Below, in pieces: positions 11,017 to 21,482 of a stretch of 64,000 nucleotides of DNA (positions are counted from its first letter, which is position 1; the number at the start of each line of letters is the position of its first letter). The stretch covers positions 1,178,001 to 1,242,000 of the forward strand of contig NZ_CP027732.1 of the NCBI RefSeq assembly GCF_003852235.1, written 5' to 3'. A model generated the notes under the pieces. That model did no database searches and was not told the origin of the DNA. It saw nothing but the letters and a program-made list of their open reading frames with translations. The stretch is from Pseudomonas sp. R4-35-07. Lineage in GTDB: Bacteria; Pseudomonadota; Gammaproteobacteria; Pseudomonadales; Pseudomonadaceae. Both the position numbers and the translations under genes were made by a program.

Positions 11017-12088
11017 GCTCGATCGCTACATTGGTAGCAGCGTACTGATCGCCATCCTGGCGGTATTGGGCATTATCCTGGGCTTGGCCTCGCTGTTTGC
11101 GTTCATCGATGAAGTGGGCAACGTCACCGATACCTATACGGTCACCGACGTACTGAGCTTCGTGGCGCTGACCGCGCCGCGTCGTCTCTACGACATGATG
11201 CCGATGGCCGGCCTGATCGGCTGCCTGATCGGCCTGGGCACCCTGGCCAGCAACAGCGAATTGACCATCATGCGCGCGGCGGGCGTGTCCATCGGGCGTA
11301 TCGTCTGGGCCGTGATGAAGCCAATGCTGCTGCTGATGGCGTGCAGCGTGCTGATCGGCGAATACGTTGCGCCACCGTCCGAAGCCACCGCCCAGGCCAA
11401 TCGCGCCCTGGCCCAGGGTTCGGGCGATGCGCAAAGTTCCAAGCACGGCCTGTGGCACCGCCAGGGTGACCAGTTCATCCACATCAACGCCGTGCAGCCA
11501 GGCGGGCTGTTGATCGGCGTGACGCGCTACACGTTCGACAAGGAGCGGCACATGCTCAGCTCCAGTTTCGCCAAGCGCGCGCAGTATGACGGTGAAAAAT
11601 GGCAACTGAGCGACGTCACCACCACGCTCTTCCATAACGTGGGCCAGGGCATCAAGTCCAGTACCGAAGTGGTCAATGAGCCCACCCAGGCATGGGACAT
11701 CGCGCTCAAGCCGGAACTGCTCAATACCGTGATCATGGTCCCGGAAACCCTGCCGATCTCGGGGTTGTGGAGCTACATCCACTACCTCAAGGACCAGGGC
11801 CTGAACAATGGTCGCTACTGGCTGGCGTTCTGGGTCAAGGTGTTGCAACCGGTGGTCACCGCCGCGCTGGTGTTGATGGCGATCTCCTTCATCTTCGGCC
11901 CGTTGCGTTCCGTGACCCTCGGCCAGCGGGTATTCACCGGCGTGCTGGTGGGCTTCACCTTCCGCATCGCCCAGGACCTGCTGGGGCCGTCGAGCCTGGT
12001 ATTTGGCTTCTCGCCGCTGTTTGCGGTGCTGGTGCCGACGTTTATCTGCGCCGTGGCCGGGTTCTGGTTGTTGCGCCGAGCCGGTTGA
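11009..12088 (+). CDS. lptG: LPS export permease LptG
   Basis: A 359-residue partner of LptF in the LPS transporter, with the same layout: N-terminal helices (IGSSVLIAILAVLGIILGLASLFAFIDE), a periplasmic jellyroll and C-terminal helices ending FICAVAGFWLLRRAG. The GTG start at 11009 has AAGGAG (10996-11001) seven bases upstream and lies inside the end of lptF, so the two are coupled. A strong terminator follows directly, so lptFG is a two-gene operon. Confidence 0.95.
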   Translation: MAKLDRYIGSSVLIAILAVLGIILGLASLFAFIDEVGNVTDTYTVTDVLSFVALTAPRRLYDMMPMAGLIGCLIGLGTLASNSELTIMRAAGVSIGRIVWAVMKPMLLLMACSVLIGEYVAPPSEATAQANRALAQGSGDAQSSKHGLWHRQGDQFIHINAVQPGGLLIGVTRYTFDKERHMLSSSFAKRAQYDGEKWQLSDVTTTLFHNVGQGIKSSTEVVNEPTQAWDIALKPELLNTVIMVPETLPISGLWSYIHYLKDQGLNNGRYWLAFWVKVLQPVVTAALVLMAISFIFGPLRSVTLGQRVFTGVLVGFTFRIAQDLLGPSSLVFGFSPLFAVLVPTFICAVAGFWLLRRAG

Positions 12089-12104
12089 TTGCGCGCTTAT
12101 GCAT

Positions 12105-12140
12105 AAAAAATGCCCCGCTTATCCCAGCGGGGCATTTTTG
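12105..12140 (+). terminator. lptFG terminator
   Basis: Perfect 14-bp arms AAAAATGCCCCGCT (12106-12119) and AGCGGGGCATTTTT (12126-12139) with a six-base loop, 17 bases after the lptG stop. Confidence 0.92.
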
Positions 12141-12239
12141 TTCTGGTCAGCAAAGATGACGTCTGGCCTGAGCATCAGGTACAATTCCCGGCTATTTTTC
12201 AGCGGGCAATCTGCCTGCAGCCTTTTTGAGTGTTGATCC

Positions 12240-14039
12240 GTGAGTGATTTGAGTCATATCCGCAATTTCTCCATCATCGCCCACATTGACCATGGCAAGT
12301 CGACGCTGGCCGATCGATTCATCCAGATGTGCGGCGGCCTTGCCGAGCGTGAAATGGAAGCCCAGGTCCTGGACTCCATGGACCTCGAGCGTGAACGCGG
12401 GATCACCATCAAGGCCCATAGCGTCACCCTGTACTACACCGCCAAAGACGGCATCAAGTACCAGCTGAACTTCATTGACACCCCCGGCCACGTTGACTTC
12501 ACCTACGAAGTCAGCCGCTCGCTGGCGGCCTGTGAAGGTGCCTTGCTGGTGGTCGACGCCGGCCAGGGCGTCGAGGCTCAGTCCGTAGCCAACTGCTATA
12601 CCGCCATCGAGCAGGGCCTTGAGGTCATGCCGGTGCTGAACAAGATCGACCTGCCCCAGGCTGATCCGGACCGCGTAAAAGAAGAAATCGAAAAAATCAT
12701 CGGCATTGACGCCACCGACGCCGTCGAGTGCAGCGCCAAGACCGGCCTTGGCGTCGACGAAGTGCTCGAGCGCCTGGTCAAGACCATCCCGGCCCCTACC
12801 GGTAACTACGAAGATCCGCTGCAGGCGTTGATCATCGATTCCTGGTTCGACAACTACCTGGGCGTCGTGTCCCTGGTGCGCGTACGCCACGGCCGCGTGA
12901 AGAAAGGCGACAAAATCCTGGTCAAATCCACCGGCAAGATCCACCTGGTGGACAGCGTCGGTGTGTTCAACCCCAAGCACACGGCCACCACGGACCTGAA
13001 AGCCGGTGAAGTGGGCTTCATCATCGCCGGTATCAAGGACATTCACGGGGCGCCGGTAGGCGACACCCTGACCTTGAGTTCCACCCCCGATGTCGACGTG
13101 CTGCCGGGCTTCAAACGCATCCAGCCGCAAGTCTACGCCGGCCTGTTCCCGGTCAGCTCCGACGACTTCGAAGACTTCCGCGAAGCCCTGCAGAAGCTGA
13201 CCCTCAACGACTCGTCCCTGCAGTACACCCCGGAAAGTTCCGACGCCCTGGGCTTCGGCTTCCGTTGCGGGTTCCTGGGCATGCTGCACATGGAGATCAT
13301 CCAGGAGCGCCTGGAGCGCGAATACGACCTGGACCTGATCACCACCGCGCCGACGGTTATTTTTGAGCTGGCGCTGAAAACCGGTGAAACGATTTACGTC
13401 GACAACCCGTCCAAGCTTCCGGATCTGTCTTCCATCGAAGACATGCGCGAGCCGATCGTGCGGGCCAATATCCTGGTTCCGCAGGAGCACCTGGGCAACG
13501 TCATCACTCTGTGTATCGAAAAACGTGGCGTGCAGCACGACATGTTGTTCCTCGGTACCCAGGTGCAAGTGACCTACGATTTGCCGATGAACGAAGTGGT
13601 CCTGGACTTCTTCGACCGTCTCAAATCCACCAGCCGCGGCTATGCTTCGCTGGATTACCATTTCGATCGTTACCAATCGGCTAATCTGGTGAAACTGGAT
13701 GTGCTGATCAACGGCGACAAGGTCGATGCCCTGGCACTGATCGTGCACAAGGACAATGCGCACTACAAAGGTCGCCAGTTGACCGAGAAGATGAAAGAAC
13801 TGATTCCGCGCCAGATGTTCGACGTCGCGATCCAGGCCGCCATCGGCGGGCAGATCATTGCGCGGACCTCCGTCAAGGCACTCAGAAAGAACGTACTGGC
13901 CAAATGCTACGGCGGTGACGTAAGCCGTAAGCGCAAGCTGCTTGAGAAGCAAAAGGCCGGTAAAAAACGCATGAAGCAAGTGGGCAACGTGGAAATTCCA
14001 CAAGAAGCCTTCCTTGCGGTGCTCAGGTTGGATAGTTAG
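12240..14039 (+). CDS. lepA: Elongation factor 4 (LepA)
   Basis: A 599-residue ribosome-associated translational GTPase (EF4), related to EF-G, that acts in translation initiation or back-translocation. G motifs: IDHGKST (P-loop, about residue 16), DTPGHVD (G3), NKID (G4) and SAKTG (G5). The C-terminal domain special to LepA is present ([30 protein letters not shown]). It starts with GTG at 12240. lepB follows after five bases, so they form an operon. Confidence 0.97.
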
Positions 14040-14044
14040 GTCCT

Positions 14045-14899
14045 ATGTCACTAAATTTCCCGCTGTTGCTGGTCATCGCCGTCGCCGTTTGCGGCCTCCT
14101 GGCGTTGCTCGATCTGGTGTTCTTCGCCCCGCGTCGGCGGGCGGCTATCGCCTCCTATCAGGGCAGCGTCAGCCAGCCTGATGCGGTGGTGGTCGAGAAG
14201 CTGAACAAGGAGCCCTTGCTGGTTGAATACGGCAAGTCGTTCTTCCCGGTGTTGTTCATCGTGCTGGTGCTGCGTTCGTTCCTGGTGGAGCCGTTCCAGA
14301 TCCCGTCGGGGTCGATGAAACCTACCCTGGACGTGGGCGACTTCATCCTGGTGAACAAGTTTTCCTATGGGATCCGCTTGCCGGTGATCGACAAGAAGGT
14401 CATCGAAGTCGGTGACCCCCAGCGCGGTGATGTGATGGTGTTCCGCTACCCAAGCGACCCGAACGTCAACTACATCAAGCGGGTGGTCGGCCTGCCGGGC
14501 GACGTGATCCGCTACACCAGTGACAAGCGCCTGTTCGTCAACGGTGAGTCAGTGGCCGAGAAACTGCTGGGCGCCGAGCCGAATACCTTGGGCAGCGCCG
14601 AGCTGTACCAAGAAAAACTCGGTACGGTAGAGCACCAGATCCGCAAGGAAATGAGCCGCTACCGCGCGATGCCCGATGGCCAGTGGAAAGTGCCTGCCGG
14701 GCACTATTTCATGATGGGCGACAACCGCGACAACTCCAATGACAGCCGCTACTGGGACGACCCCACTATTCCCAAGGATCTGCTGGGCATGGTGCCCGAC
14801 GAGAATATTGTCGGCAAAGCCTTCGCGGTCTGGATGAGTTGGCCGGAACCCAAGCTCAGCCACCTGCCGAACTTCTCGCGGGTAGGGCTGATCAAGTAA
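14045..14899 (+). CDS. lepB: Signal peptidase I
   Basis: A 284-residue type I signal peptidase that cleaves Sec and Tat signal peptides at the outer face of the inner membrane. Two N-terminal membrane helices (about 4-27 and 63-80) precede the S26 catalytic domain. The serine is Ser90 in IPSGSMKPT and the general-base lysine is Lys145 in YIKRVVGLPGD. The box MGDNRDNSNDSRYWG-type reads MMGDNRDNSNDSRYWD. It is cotranscribed with lepA. The gene for a small DUF4845 membrane protein, usually between lepB and rnc in pseudomonads, is missing. Confidence 0.96.
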   Translation: MSLNFPLLLVIAVAVCGLLALLDLVFFAPRRRAAIASYQGSVSQPDAVVVEKLNKEPLLVEYGKSFFPVLFIVLVLRSFLVEPFQIPSGSMKPTLDVGDFILVNKFSYGIRLPVIDKKVIEVGDPQRGDVMVFRYPSDPNVNYIKRVVGLPGDVIRYTSDKRLFVNGESVAEKLLGAEPNTLGSAELYQEKLGTVEHQIRKEMSRYRAMPDGQWKVPAGHYFMMGDNRDNSNDSRYWDDPTIPKDLLGMVPDENIVGKAFAVWMSWPEPKLSHLPNFSRVGLIK

Positions 14900-14906
14900 T
14901 ACAAGC

Positions 14907-14929
14907 GGCGCTGTGAACACAGCGCCGAA
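14907..14929 (+). promoter_or_regulatory. Hairpin between lepB and rnc
   Basis: GGCGCTGTG and CACAGCGCC form a nine-base-pair stem with an AA loop, followed by GAATGCTTTT. It could be a terminator, an attenuator or an RNase III processing site in the leader of rnc. The 147-bp gap contains no other feature I can support. Confidence 0.55.
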
Positions 14930-15046
14930 TGCTTTTCTGGGGCTTGGACATTTTCCGATGCCCCGTAGCACCCATCAGGATTTGAATTTGAACACTGCGT
15001 CAATCGTCGATGGCCGCCGGTGCCACCAACTAGATATGGATAAACC

Positions 15047-15736
15047 GTGACCGTTTCTCTCAGTCGTCTCGAGCGTCAGCTCGGCTACACCTTCAAGGAC
15101 CAGGAATTGATGGTCCTTGCCCTCACACACCGCAGCTTTGCAGGGCGCAATAACGAGCGCCTGGAATTCCTCGGTGACGCCATCCTCAACTTCGCCGCCG
15201 GTGAGGCGCTCTTCGAGCGTTTTCCCCAGGCCCGTGAAGGCCAGCTTTCGCGCCTGCGTGCACGCCTTGTGAAGGGCGAGACCCTGGCCGTGCTGGCCCG
15301 AGGTTTCGGCCTGGGCGAGTACCTGCGGCTGGGCTCCGGTGAATTGAAAAGCGGCGGTTTCCGGCGCGAGTCGATCCTGGCTGATGCCCTGGAGGCATTG
15401 ATCGGTGCGATCTACCTCGATGCCGGGATGGAAACGGCCAAGGAGCGCGTGGTCGCCTGGCTGGCGTCGGAAATCGAGAGCCTGACGCTGGTCGACACCA
15501 ACAAAGATCCCAAGACCCGCCTGCAGGAATACCTGCAATCGCGCGGTTGCGAACTGCCACGCTACGAAGTGGTGGATATCCAGGGTGAGCCGCATTGCCG
15601 CGTGTTCTTCGTGGAATGTGAAATCACCTTACTGAACGAAAAAAGCCGAGGTCAGGGTGTGAGCCGTCGTATTGCCGAACAGGTAGCGGCCGCTGCAGCA
15701 CTGATTGCCCTGGGCGTGGAGAATGGCCATGACTGA
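15047..15736 (+). CDS. rnc: Ribonuclease III
   Basis: A 229-residue double-strand-specific endoribonuclease that processes rRNA precursors and structured mRNAs. The N-terminal catalytic domain has the signature [13 protein letters not shown] with the metal-binding Glu and Asp residues, and a second acidic site at [17 protein letters not shown]-terminal dsRNA-binding domain runs from about 155 ([14 protein letters not shown]) to the end. It starts with GTG at 15047 and overlaps era. In E. coli rnc controls its own leader by cleavage; the hairpin at 14907 could be a counterpart, by inference only. Confidence 0.96.
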   Translation: MTVSLSRLERQLGYTFKDQELMVLALTHRSFAGRNNERLEFLGDAILNFAAGEALFERFPQAREGQLSRLRARLVKGETLAVLARGFGLGEYLRLGSGELKSGGFRRESILADALEALIGAIYLDAGMETAKERVVAWLASEIESLTLVDTNKDPKTRLQEYLQSRGCELPRYEVVDIQGEPHCRVFFVECEITLLNEKSRGQGVSRRIAEQVAAAAALIALGVENGHD

Positions 15737-16631
15737 TTCAACCGCAACACGCTGTGGCTATGTTGCCATCGTCGGCCGCCCGAACGTGGGCAAGTCCACG
15801 CTGCTGAACCACATCCTCGGCCAGAAGCTCGCGATCACCTCGCGCAAGCCGCAGACCACCCGCCACAATATGCTGGGCATCAAGACCGAAGGCAACGTGC
15901 AAGCGGTCTATGTGGATACCCCTGGCATGCACAAAGGCGGCGAAAAAGCGCTTAACCGCTACATGAACAAGACCGCTTCGGCGGCGTTGAAAGACGTCGA
16001 CGTGGTGATCTTCGTGGTTGACCGCACCAAGTGGACCGACGAAGACCAGATGGTCCTCGATCGTGTGCAGTACGTCACCGGCCCCTTGATCGTCGCGCTG
16101 AACAAGACCGACCGCATCGAAGACAAAGCCGAGCTGATGCCGCACCTGAGCTGGCTGCAGGAGCAACTGCCAAACGCCCAGATCATGCCGATCTCGGCGC
16201 AGCACGGCCACAACCTCGAAGCCCTGGAACGCGTGATTGCCGGCTACCTGCCGGAGAACGAGCATTTCTTCCCGGAAGATCAGATCACCGACCGCAGCAG
16301 CCGCTTCCTCGCCGCCGAACTGGTGCGCGAGAAAATCATGCGCCAGATGGGCGCCGAGCTGCCGTACCAGATCACCGTTGAAATCGAAGAGTTCAAGCAG
16401 CAGGGCAAAACCCTGCACATTCATGCCTTGATCCTCGTTGAGCGTGACGGCCAGAAGAAAATCATCATTGGCGACAAGGGCGAGCGCATCAAGCGCATCG
16501 GCACCGAGGCGCGCAAGGACATGGAATTGCTGTTCGACTCCAAGATCATGCTTAACCTGTGGGTGAAGGTTAAGGGTGGCTGGTCCGATGATGAGCGTGC
16601 GTTGCGCTCCCTCGGCTACGGCGACCTGTAA
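15729..16631 (+). CDS. era: GTPase Era
   Basis: A 300-residue GTPase needed for maturation of 16S rRNA and the 30S subunit. Seen: P-loop GRPNVGKST, switch and G3 DTPGMHKG, G4 NKTD, and a C-terminal KH domain ([24 protein letters not shown]) that binds the 3' end of 16S rRNA. Two ATGs lie at 15723 and 15729. GGAGA at 15718-15722 abuts the first but is six bases from the second, so [11 protein letters not shown] is preferred. It overlaps the rnc stop by eight bases. rnc-era-recO is a conserved operon. Confidence 0.96.
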   Translation: MTDSTATRCGYVAIVGRPNVGKSTLLNHILGQKLAITSRKPQTTRHNMLGIKTEGNVQAVYVDTPGMHKGGEKALNRYMNKTASAALKDVDVVIFVVDRTKWTDEDQMVLDRVQYVTGPLIVALNKTDRIEDKAELMPHLSWLQEQLPNAQIMPISAQHGHNLEALERVIAGYLPENEHFFPEDQITDRSSRFLAAELVREKIMRQMGAELPYQITVEIEEFKQQGKTLHIHALILVERDGQKKIIIGDKGERIKRIGTEARKDMELLFDSKIMLNLWVKVKGGWSDDERALRSLGYGDL

Positions 16632-16650
16632 GCACACCGCAGGGCTGAAA

Positions 16651-16741
16651 ATGTGGGAGGGGGCTTGCTCCCGATAGCGGTGGGTCAGTTAACAAATAAG
16701 TGACTGACAGACTGCCATCGGGGGCAAGCCCCCTCCCACAT
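16651..16741. repeat. REPIN (GTGGGAGGGGGCTTGC family)
   Basis: Inverted REP arms in the usual form, between era and recO. It interrupts an otherwise tight operon, so read-through or a separate recO promoter must be assumed. Confidence 0.9.
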
Positions 16742-16773
16742 TAGGTTTATGTTGTTTTCAAGATCGAGAACCC

Positions 16774-17463
16774 ATGTCCCCAACCCCACCCCCCAGCCAG
16801 CTCGCCTACGTCCTGCATAGCCGCGCCTACCGTGAGACCAGCGCGCTGGTGGACTTCCTCACGCCTCAAGGTCGCTTGCGCGCGGTTTTGCGCAGTGCGC
16901 GGGGCAAGGCCGGTACGTTGGCGCGGCCCTTCGTGGCGCTGGACGTGGAGTTTCGTGGCAAGGGCGAGTTGAAGAACGTGGGCCGCCTGGAAAGCGTTGG
17001 CACCTCTGCCTGGCTCAATGGCGATGCGCTGTTTAGCGGGCTCTATCTCAATGAGCTGCTGATCCGCCTGTTGCCCGCCGAAGACCCGCACCCGGCGGTC
17101 TTCGATCACTACGCCGCCACCTTGCTCGCCCTCGCTGAAGGCCGTCCTTTGGAGCCGCTGTTGCGCGCCTTTGAATGGCGCCTGCTGGATGACCTGGGCT
17201 ACGGTTTTGAACTGCACAACGACCTGCACGGTGATCCCGTCGCCGCCGACGGCATGTACCGCCTGCAAGTAGACGCAGGCCTTGAGCGTGTGTACTTGTT
17301 GCAACCCGGTCTGTTCCAGGGCACCGAACTGCTGGCGATGAGCGAGGCGGACTGGACTGCCCCCGGCGCCTTGTCCGCCGCCAAGCGCCTGATGCGCCAG
17401 GCCCTGGCCGTGCACCTGGGCGGACGGCCGCTGGTCAGTCGCGAGTTGTTTCGAAAGCCCTGA
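16774..17463 (+). CDS. recO: DNA repair protein RecO
   Basis: A 229-residue RecO. With RecF and RecR it loads RecA on SSB-covered gaps and anneals strands. The N-terminal OB fold is visible ([34 protein letters not shown]), followed by the helical domain with [12 protein letters not shown]. Length fits the family (about 230-240). The start [17 protein letters not shown] has an unusual proline-rich tail. It lies between era and pdxJ as in most Gammaproteobacteria. Confidence 0.94.
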   Translation: MSPTPPPSQLAYVLHSRAYRETSALVDFLTPQGRLRAVLRSARGKAGTLARPFVALDVEFRGKGELKNVGRLESVGTSAWLNGDALFSGLYLNELLIRLLPAEDPHPAVFDHYAATLLALAEGRPLEPLLRAFEWRLLDDLGYGFELHNDLHGDPVAADGMYRLQVDAGLERVYLLQPGLFQGTELLAMSEADWTAPGALSAAKRLMRQALAVHLGGRPLVSRELFRKP

Positions 17464-17514
17464 CATCCCCGTGTATGCTGTGCACCGATTCTTTCCCTTT
17501 TCAGGAGCGCTTCC

Positions 17515-18258
17515 GTGAGCACCAGCAATCGCATTCTTCTTGGCGTCAACATCGACCACGTCGCCACCCTGCGCCAGGCCCGGGGCACCCGTTACCCTGA
17601 CCCGGTCAAGGCTGCGCTGGACGCCGAAGAAGCGGGCGCCGACGGCATCACCGTGCACCTGCGCGAAGACCGCCGCCACATCCAGGAGCGCGACGTGTTG
17701 CTGCTCAAGGACGTGCTGCAGACCCGCATGAACTTCGAAATGGGCGTCACCGAGGAAATGATGGCGTTCGCCGAGCGCATCCGCCCGGCGCACATTTGCC
17801 TGGTGCCGGAAACCCGCCAGGAACTCACCACCGAGGGCGGCCTTGACGTCGCGGGCCAGGAAGCGCGAATCAAGGCTGCCGTGGAGCGCCTGTCGAAGAT
17901 CGGCAGCGAAGTGTCATTGTTCATCGATGCTGACGAGCGCCAGATCGAAGCCTCGCGCCGCGTCGGCGCGCCAGCGATCGAGCTGCACACCGGTCGCTAC
18001 GCCGATGCCACCACGCCGACCGAAGTGGCCGAGGAGCTGCAACGCATCATCGACGGTGTGAACTGCGGCCTCACTGAAGGCCTGATCGTCAACGCCGGCC
18101 ATGGCCTGCACTATCACAACGTCGAAGCCGTGGCCGCGATCAAGGGCATCAACGAACTGAACATCGGGCATGCGCTGGTGGCTCACGCGCTGTTCGTCGG
18201 GTTCAAAGGCGCCGTGGCCGAGATGAAGGCGCTGATTCTGGCGGCTGCCAGGACCTGA
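17515..18258 (+). CDS. pdxJ: Pyridoxine 5'-phosphate synthase
   Basis: A 247-residue TIM-barrel enzyme that condenses 1-deoxyxylulose 5-phosphate with 3-amino-2-oxopropyl phosphate, the last ring-forming step of vitamin B6 synthesis. Family landmarks: [17 protein letters not shown], the active-site HLREDRRHI, and [11 protein letters not shown] near the C-terminus. The GTG start at 17515 has AGGAG seven to eleven bases before it. It is the last gene of the lepA-to-pdxJ run and is followed by a REPIN. Confidence 0.96.
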   Translation: MSTSNRILLGVNIDHVATLRQARGTRYPDPVKAALDAEEAGADGITVHLREDRRHIQERDVLLLKDVLQTRMNFEMGVTEEMMAFAERIRPAHICLVPETRQELTTEGGLDVAGQEARIKAAVERLSKIGSEVSLFIDADERQIEASRRVGAPAIELHTGRYADATTPTEVAEELQRIIDGVNCGLTEGLIVNAGHGLHYHNVEAVAAIKGINELNIGHALVAHALFVGFKGAVAEMKALILAAART

Positions 18259-18292
18259 GCGAACACGCTATAGAACCCAATGCATATCAAAA

Positions 18293-18384
18293 ATGTGGGA
18301 GGGGGCTTGCTCCCGATAGCAGGGTGTCAGTCAGTACATATATTGACTGATCCACCGCTATCGGGAGCAAGCCCCCTCCCACAT
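18293..18384. repeat. REPIN (GTGGGAGGGGGCTTGC family)
   Basis: Inverted REP arms with TTGCTCCCGAT / ATCGGGAGCAAG inner ends. It lies between pdxJ and the multicopper oxidase gene. Confidence 0.9.
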
Positions 18385-18508
18385 TGGGACCCCAGTGAAT
18401 TGTAGAATTGCACCATGCGGCAATGCGAACCCTTACTGTTTAGCCCGCGCAGGTGTATCGTATCTGCCCTTTGCGGGCCCTGGCCTGCGACCGATACGTG
18501 AGGTTGTT

Positions 18509-19891
18509 GTGTCCCAATCGTTTTCCCGTCGACAGATCCTCGGTGGCCTTGCCGGCCTGGCCGTCGTAGGTGTGGGCGCCGGTGGCGCCTACCGCTACTG
18601 GCTGGGCAAGGTTGCCGATGCCAACGCAGGAAGCGACTACCAACTGATCGCCGCGCCGCTCGATGTGGAACTGGTGCCGGGCCACACCACCCAAGCCTGG
18701 GCGTTCGGCCCTTCTGCACCGGGCGCCGAGCTGCGCGTACGCCAGGGCGAATGGCTGCGGGTGCGCTTTATCAACCACCTGCCGGTCGCCACCACCATCC
18801 ACTGGCATGGCATCCGCCTGCCGCTGGAAATGGACGGCGTGCCCTACGTCTCGCAATTGCCGGTATTGCCAGGGGAATACTTCGACTACAAGTTCCGCGT
18901 GCCCGACGCCGGCAGCTACTGGTACCACCCCCATGTGAACAGCAGCGAAGAACTCGGCCGTGGCCTGGTCGGGCCGTTGATCATCGAAGAGCGCGAGCCC
19001 ACCGGTTTCAAGCACGAACGCACCCTCAGCCTGAAAAGCTGGCACGTGGATGAAGAGGGCGCCTTCGTGGCGTTCAGTATTCCCCGCGAGGCGGCGCGTG
19101 GCGGTACGGCAGGGCGGTTGTCCACCATCAACGGCGTGGCCCAGGCGGTGATCGACCTGCCGGCCGGGCAGATCACCCGCGTGCGCCTGCTCAACCTCGA
19201 CAACACCCTGACTTATCGCCTCAACATCCCGGATGTCGAAGCGCAGATCTACGCGCTGGACGGCAACCCCATCGAGCCGCGCCCGCTGGGCAAGGAATAC
19301 TGGCTGGGCCCTGGGATGCGTATTTGCCTGGCCATCAAGGCGCCGCCAGCGGGCGAAGAGCTGTCGATCCGCAATGGCCCGGTGCGTCTGGGTACGTTCC
19401 GCTCGGTGGCCAATACCGACGCGCCGAGCGAATGGCCGCCCGCATTGCCGCCCAACCCGGTTGCCGAACCGGACCTGGCCAATGCGGAAAAACTCAACTT
19501 CAATTTCGAGTGGGTCGGCTCGGTGTCGGTCAACGTCGACAACGGCAAGCCACCGAGCTTGTGGCAGATCAACGGCCAGGCCTGGGACATCACCGACAAA
19601 ACCTGCGCCGACCGCCCGATCGCCAAGTTGGAGAAGGGCAAAAGCTATATTTTCGAATTGAAGAACATGACCCAGTACCAGCACCCGATCCACCTGCACG
19701 GCATGAGTTTCAAGGTGATTGCCTCGAACCGCCACAAGGTCATCCCGTATTTCACCGACACCTACCTGCTGGGCAAGAACGAACGCGCCCGCGTGGCGTT
19801 GGTGGCGGATAACCCGGGGGTGTGGATGTTCCACTGCCATGTGATCGACCATATGGAAACCGGCCTGATGGCCGCCATCGAGGTGGCGTGA
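18509..19891 (+). CDS. Tat-exported multicopper oxidase
   Basis: A 460-residue laccase/CueO-like multicopper oxidase. The GTG at 18509 with GTGAGG (18498-18503) gives a Tat-type signal, SRRQILGGLAGLAVVGVG, so the folded protein is probably periplasmic. All copper motifs are present: HWHG, WYHPH, HPIHLHG and HCHVIDHMETG, the last with the type 1 ligands and a Met axial ligand. Likely roles are copper or metal-ion oxidation and copper tolerance; the substrate cannot be read. Its stop overlaps the tadA start (TGATG), an odd coupling of a periplasmic oxidase to a tRNA-editing gene, probably accidental. Confidence 0.9.
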   Translation: MSQSFSRRQILGGLAGLAVVGVGAGGAYRYWLGKVADANAGSDYQLIAAPLDVELVPGHTTQAWAFGPSAPGAELRVRQGEWLRVRFINHLPVATTIHWHGIRLPLEMDGVPYVSQLPVLPGEYFDYKFRVPDAGSYWYHPHVNSSEELGRGLVGPLIIEEREPTGFKHERTLSLKSWHVDEEGAFVAFSIPREAARGGTAGRLSTINGVAQAVIDLPAGQITRVRLLNLDNTLTYRLNIPDVEAQIYALDGNPIEPRPLGKEYWLGPGMRICLAIKAPPAGEELSIRNGPVRLGTFRSVANTDAPSEWPPALPPNPVAEPDLANAEKLNFNFEWVGSVSVNVDNGKPPSLWQINGQAWDITDKTCADRPIAKLEKGKSYIFELKNMTQYQHPIHLHGMSFKVIASNRHKVIPYFTDTYLLGKNERARVALVADNPGVWMFHCHVIDHMETGLMAAIEVA

Positions 19892-20385
19892 TGCGCCAGA
19901 TTCGCCCGGCGATCATCGACCGCAGCCGCGACCAGGACTTCATGCGCGAAGCCCTGGCACTTGCCGCCCAGGGCGCGGCGCTGGGTGAAGTGCCGGTGGG
20001 CGCGGTCCTGGTGCAAAACGGTGAGATCATCGGCCGTGGTTTCAACTGCCCGATCAGCGGCAATGACCCCAGCGCGCATGCCGAGATGGTCGCCATCCGC
20101 GCCGCTGCGCAAGCGATCAGCAACTATCGCCTGGTTGGCAGCACGTTGTATGTGACGTTGGAGCCGTGCAGCATGTGCGCCGGCCTGATCGTGCATTCGC
20201 GGGTGGCGCGGGTGGTGTATGGCGCGCTGGAACCCAAGGCCGGGATTGTGCAGAGCCAGGGCCAGTTTTTTACCCAGGGGTTTCTCAACCATAAGGTGCT
20301 GTTCGAAGGCGGAGTGCTGGCCGAGGAGTGCGGAACGGTGTTGAGTGAGTTTTTCAAAGCCCGGCGGGCCAAGCCACCACTCTAA
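19891..20385 (+). CDS. tadA: tRNA-specific adenosine deaminase
   Basis: A 164-residue zinc deaminase that converts A34 to inosine in tRNA-Arg(ACG). Seen: the zinc and catalytic motif HAEMVAIRAA (His and catalytic Glu) and PCSMCAGLIVHSRV (two Cys ligands). The open frame extends upstream, but the ATG at 19891 gives the normal length and overlaps the preceding stop by one base. A REPIN follows. Confidence 0.95.
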   Translation: MRQIRPAIIDRSRDQDFMREALALAAQGAALGEVPVGAVLVQNGEIIGRGFNCPISGNDPSAHAEMVAIRAAAQAISNYRLVGSTLYVTLEPCSMCAGLIVHSRVARVVYGALEPKAGIVQSQGQFFTQGFLNHKVLFEGGVLAEECGTVLSEFFKARRAKPPL

Positions 20386-20403
20386 AGAACACTGAGGATA
20401 AAA

Positions 20404-20494
20404 ATGTGGGAGGGGGCTTGCTCCCGATGGCGGTGTATCAGCCATAAATGTGGTGGCTGACACTCTGCTATCGGGGGCAAGCCCCCTCCCACAT
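20404..20494. repeat. REPIN (GTGGGAGGGGGCTTGC family)
   Basis: Inverted REP arms between the convergent tadA and cmoB genes. Confidence 0.9.
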
Positions 20495-20525
20495 TTTGCC
20501 CTCTGTTTATTCAGGAAGAGCGGGA

Positions 20526-21482
20526 CTATTTCTTGGCGATGATCACCGCCCGCATCGGTGCCGGCAGCCCTTCAATCGTCTTGCTGTGATCTTCCGGATC
20601 GAGAAAGTCACTCAGCGACTGGTATTTCATCCACCCGGTCCCACGCTGTTCCTCCACCGTGGTCACGCTCACATCCACGCAACGCACGTCACTGAAACCG
20701 GCGCGGCGCAGCCATAGCATCAACGCGGGGACCGAGGGCAGGAACCACACGTTACGCATCTGCGCGTAGCGGTCTTCCGGTACCAGCACTTGTTGCTGGT
20801 CGCCTTCCACCACCAGGGTTTCCAGCACCAGTTCGCCGCCCTTGACCAGGGTGTCCTTCAGCGCCAGCAGATGTTCTATCGGCGAACGACGGTGATAGAA
20901 CACGCCCATGGAAAACACCGTGTCGAAGCCTTCAAGGTTCGCCGGCAGGTCTTCGAACGGGAACGGCAGGTGCCAGGCCCTGGGTGCTGACAGGTACCGC
21001 TGCACCGCCTGGAACTGGCAGAAAAACAGCCAGTTCGGGTCGACGCCAATCACGCTGTCGGCGCCGGCGCCGAGCATGCGCCACATGTAGTAGCCGTTGC
21101 CGCAGCCCACATCGAGGATGCGCTTGCCGTTCAAATCCAGGTGCGGCGCCACCCGCGACCACTTCCAGTCCGAGCGCCATTCGGTGTCCACATGCACGCC
21201 GAACAGGTGGAACGGCCCCTTGCGCCACGGGCTCAGGCCCATCAGCGCGGTGTGCATTTGCGCACGGGTGGCGTCATCGCATTCAGTGTCCAACACCAGG
21301 CCTGTGAGCAAGTCGACGTGACTGGGCTGGATGTTGGGCAGCGCGTCCAATGCACTTTGCCAGCGCTCCAGGTCGCCATGGCCTTTTTCCATTTTGCTAT
21401 CGAGCTGCGCTTGCAGGCCCTGGGCCCACACGGCCAAGGGAGTGCCGACCAGATGGCGGGCGAGGGGAGACAAATCAATCAT
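20526..21482 (-). CDS. cmoB: tRNA U34 carboxymethyltransferase
   Basis: A 318-residue Rossmann-fold enzyme that transfers a carboxymethyl group from carboxy-SAM to 5-hydroxyuridine at tRNA position 34, making cmo5U. Landmarks: [23 protein letters not shown], the cofactor loop [15 protein letters not shown] and [16 protein letters not shown]. Length fits CmoB (about 320). It overlaps cmoA by four bases (ATGA), so the enzyme that makes carboxy-SAM and the enzyme that uses it are coupled. Confidence 0.96.
   Translation of the reverse strand: MIDLSPLARHLVGTPLAVWAQGLQAQLDSKMEKGHGDLERWQSALDALPNIQPSHVDLLTGLVLDTECDDATRAQMHTALMGLSPWRKGPFHLFGVHVDTEWRSDWKWSRVAPHLDLNGKRILDVGCGNGYYMWRMLGAGADSVIGVDPNWLFFCQFQAVQRYLSAPRAWHLPFPFEDLPANLEGFDTVFSMGVFYHRRSPIEHLLALKDTLVKGGELVLETLVVEGDQQQVLVPEDRYAQMRNVWFLPSVPALMLWLRRAGFSDVRCVDVSVTTVEEQRGTGWMKYQSLSDFLDPEDHSKTIEGLPAPMRAVIIAKK

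Noticed and set aside
12192..14003. 603-codon open frame opposite lepA
   Set aside because: Antisense to lepA, no recognisable protein family.
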